From Tamlana sp. 2_MG-2023 (GTDB taxonomy: Bacteria; Bacteroidota; Bacteroidia; Flavobacteriales; Flavobacteriaceae): DNA of 64,000 nt. The stretch lies in contig NZ_JAUOSF010000008.1 in assembly GCF_030548465.1 (NCBI RefSeq), positions 124,001-188,000 on the forward strand, read 5' to 3'. Shown piece after piece: positions 63,940 to 64,000 of the stretch. The stretch's first letter is position 1. Each line of letters starts with the position of its first letter. Position numbers and translations under genes: made by a program. The notes under the pieces were generated by a model. That model did not search any database. It saw only the letters and a list, made by a program, of their open reading frames with translations, and was not told the DNA's origin.

Positions 63940-64000
63940 ATGCCTTCAAAATTTAAAACTACCGAAATATCCGACCCCCAATTTGAATCGAATAACCTGA
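63940..64000 (+). CDS. Start of an unidentified gene in the P450 operon (partial)
   Basis: An ATG at 63940, 6 bp after the GH2 stop, opens a frame that runs to the right edge (MPSKFKTTEISDPQFESNNL). The tight spacing indicates that it belongs to the P450-GH2 operon. No signal peptide is seen in the 20 residues available and the family cannot be named. Confidence 0.55.
   Translation, partial: MPSKFKTTEISDPQFESNNL

Noticed and set aside
1-64000. CRISPR arrays, tRNA or rRNA genes, transposases, integrases, prophage genes
   Set aside because: I looked for regularly spaced repeats, tRNA-like cloverleaf arms and transposase-like frames and found none; every long frame fits a metabolic, transport or regulatory gene.

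Overview
The window looks like chromosome from a low-GC marine member of Bacteroidota (Flavobacteriaceae, in the range of Formosa or Zobellia). The evidence is two SusC/SusD pairs, a type IX secretion C-terminal domain, many short lipoprotein signals, a flavobacterial-type promoter and the near absence of Shine-Dalgarno sites. Most of it is a polysaccharide utilization locus for a red-algal galactan of the agar/porphyran type. This rests on a GH117 anhydro-L-galactosidase, three GH2 beta-galactosidase-like enzymes, a GH29 enzyme, an S1 sulfatase, and a P450/ferredoxin/ferredoxin-reductase/alcohol-dehydrogenase set of the kind known to demethylate 6-O-methyl-D-galactose. No endo-acting GH16, GH50 or GH86 agarase or porphyranase is present, so backbone cleavage must be encoded elsewhere or done by something not recognised here.

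Layout. 1-6700 (minus): a four-gene operon of planctomycete-type proteins (PSCyt1/DUF1549/LamG/DUF1553 lipoprotein, Tat-exported DUF1501, Tat-exported beta-propeller, DUF2231 plus cytochrome-c-like membrane protein cut by the window edge). 6850-8588 (plus): tandem AraC regulators. 8610-17583 (minus): GH2, GH3, DUF5060/DUF4038 and GH3 in order of transcription. 18000-21552 (minus): GH29 and sulfatase. 22115-28660 (plus): SusC, SusD and a surface glycan-binding lipoprotein, closed by a strong terminator. 29351-33907 (plus): a second SusC/SusD pair with its own promoter and terminator. 34044-37385 (plus): an FG-GAP/ASPIC-UnbV lipoprotein. 37758-39920 (minus): a T9SS-secreted parallel beta-helix protein.

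40408-52165 (plus) is a compact block of nine genes that does not look like carbohydrate metabolism: a parvulin-like protein, a large polytopic membrane protein, an ABC ATPase, a small K+-channel-like protein, an FtsX/MacB-type permease, a ZnuA-like lipoprotein that seems to have lost two metal ligands, and a FadL-like outer-membrane protein flanked by two DUF3604 lipoproteins. A duplicated tail of the ATPase gene sits between channel and permease and marks where the channel gene was inserted. I consider this block the best candidate for an undescribed system.

52501-64000 returns to galactan use: a cupin/AraC regulator (minus), a GH117-GH2 operon (minus) and, divergently, P450, ferredoxin, ferredoxin reductase, alcohol dehydrogenase, GH2 and the start of another gene. 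A two-block sequence is shared between the AraC promoter region and the GH2/P450 divergent region, suggesting that this regulator controls both itself and the demethylation/GH117 module.
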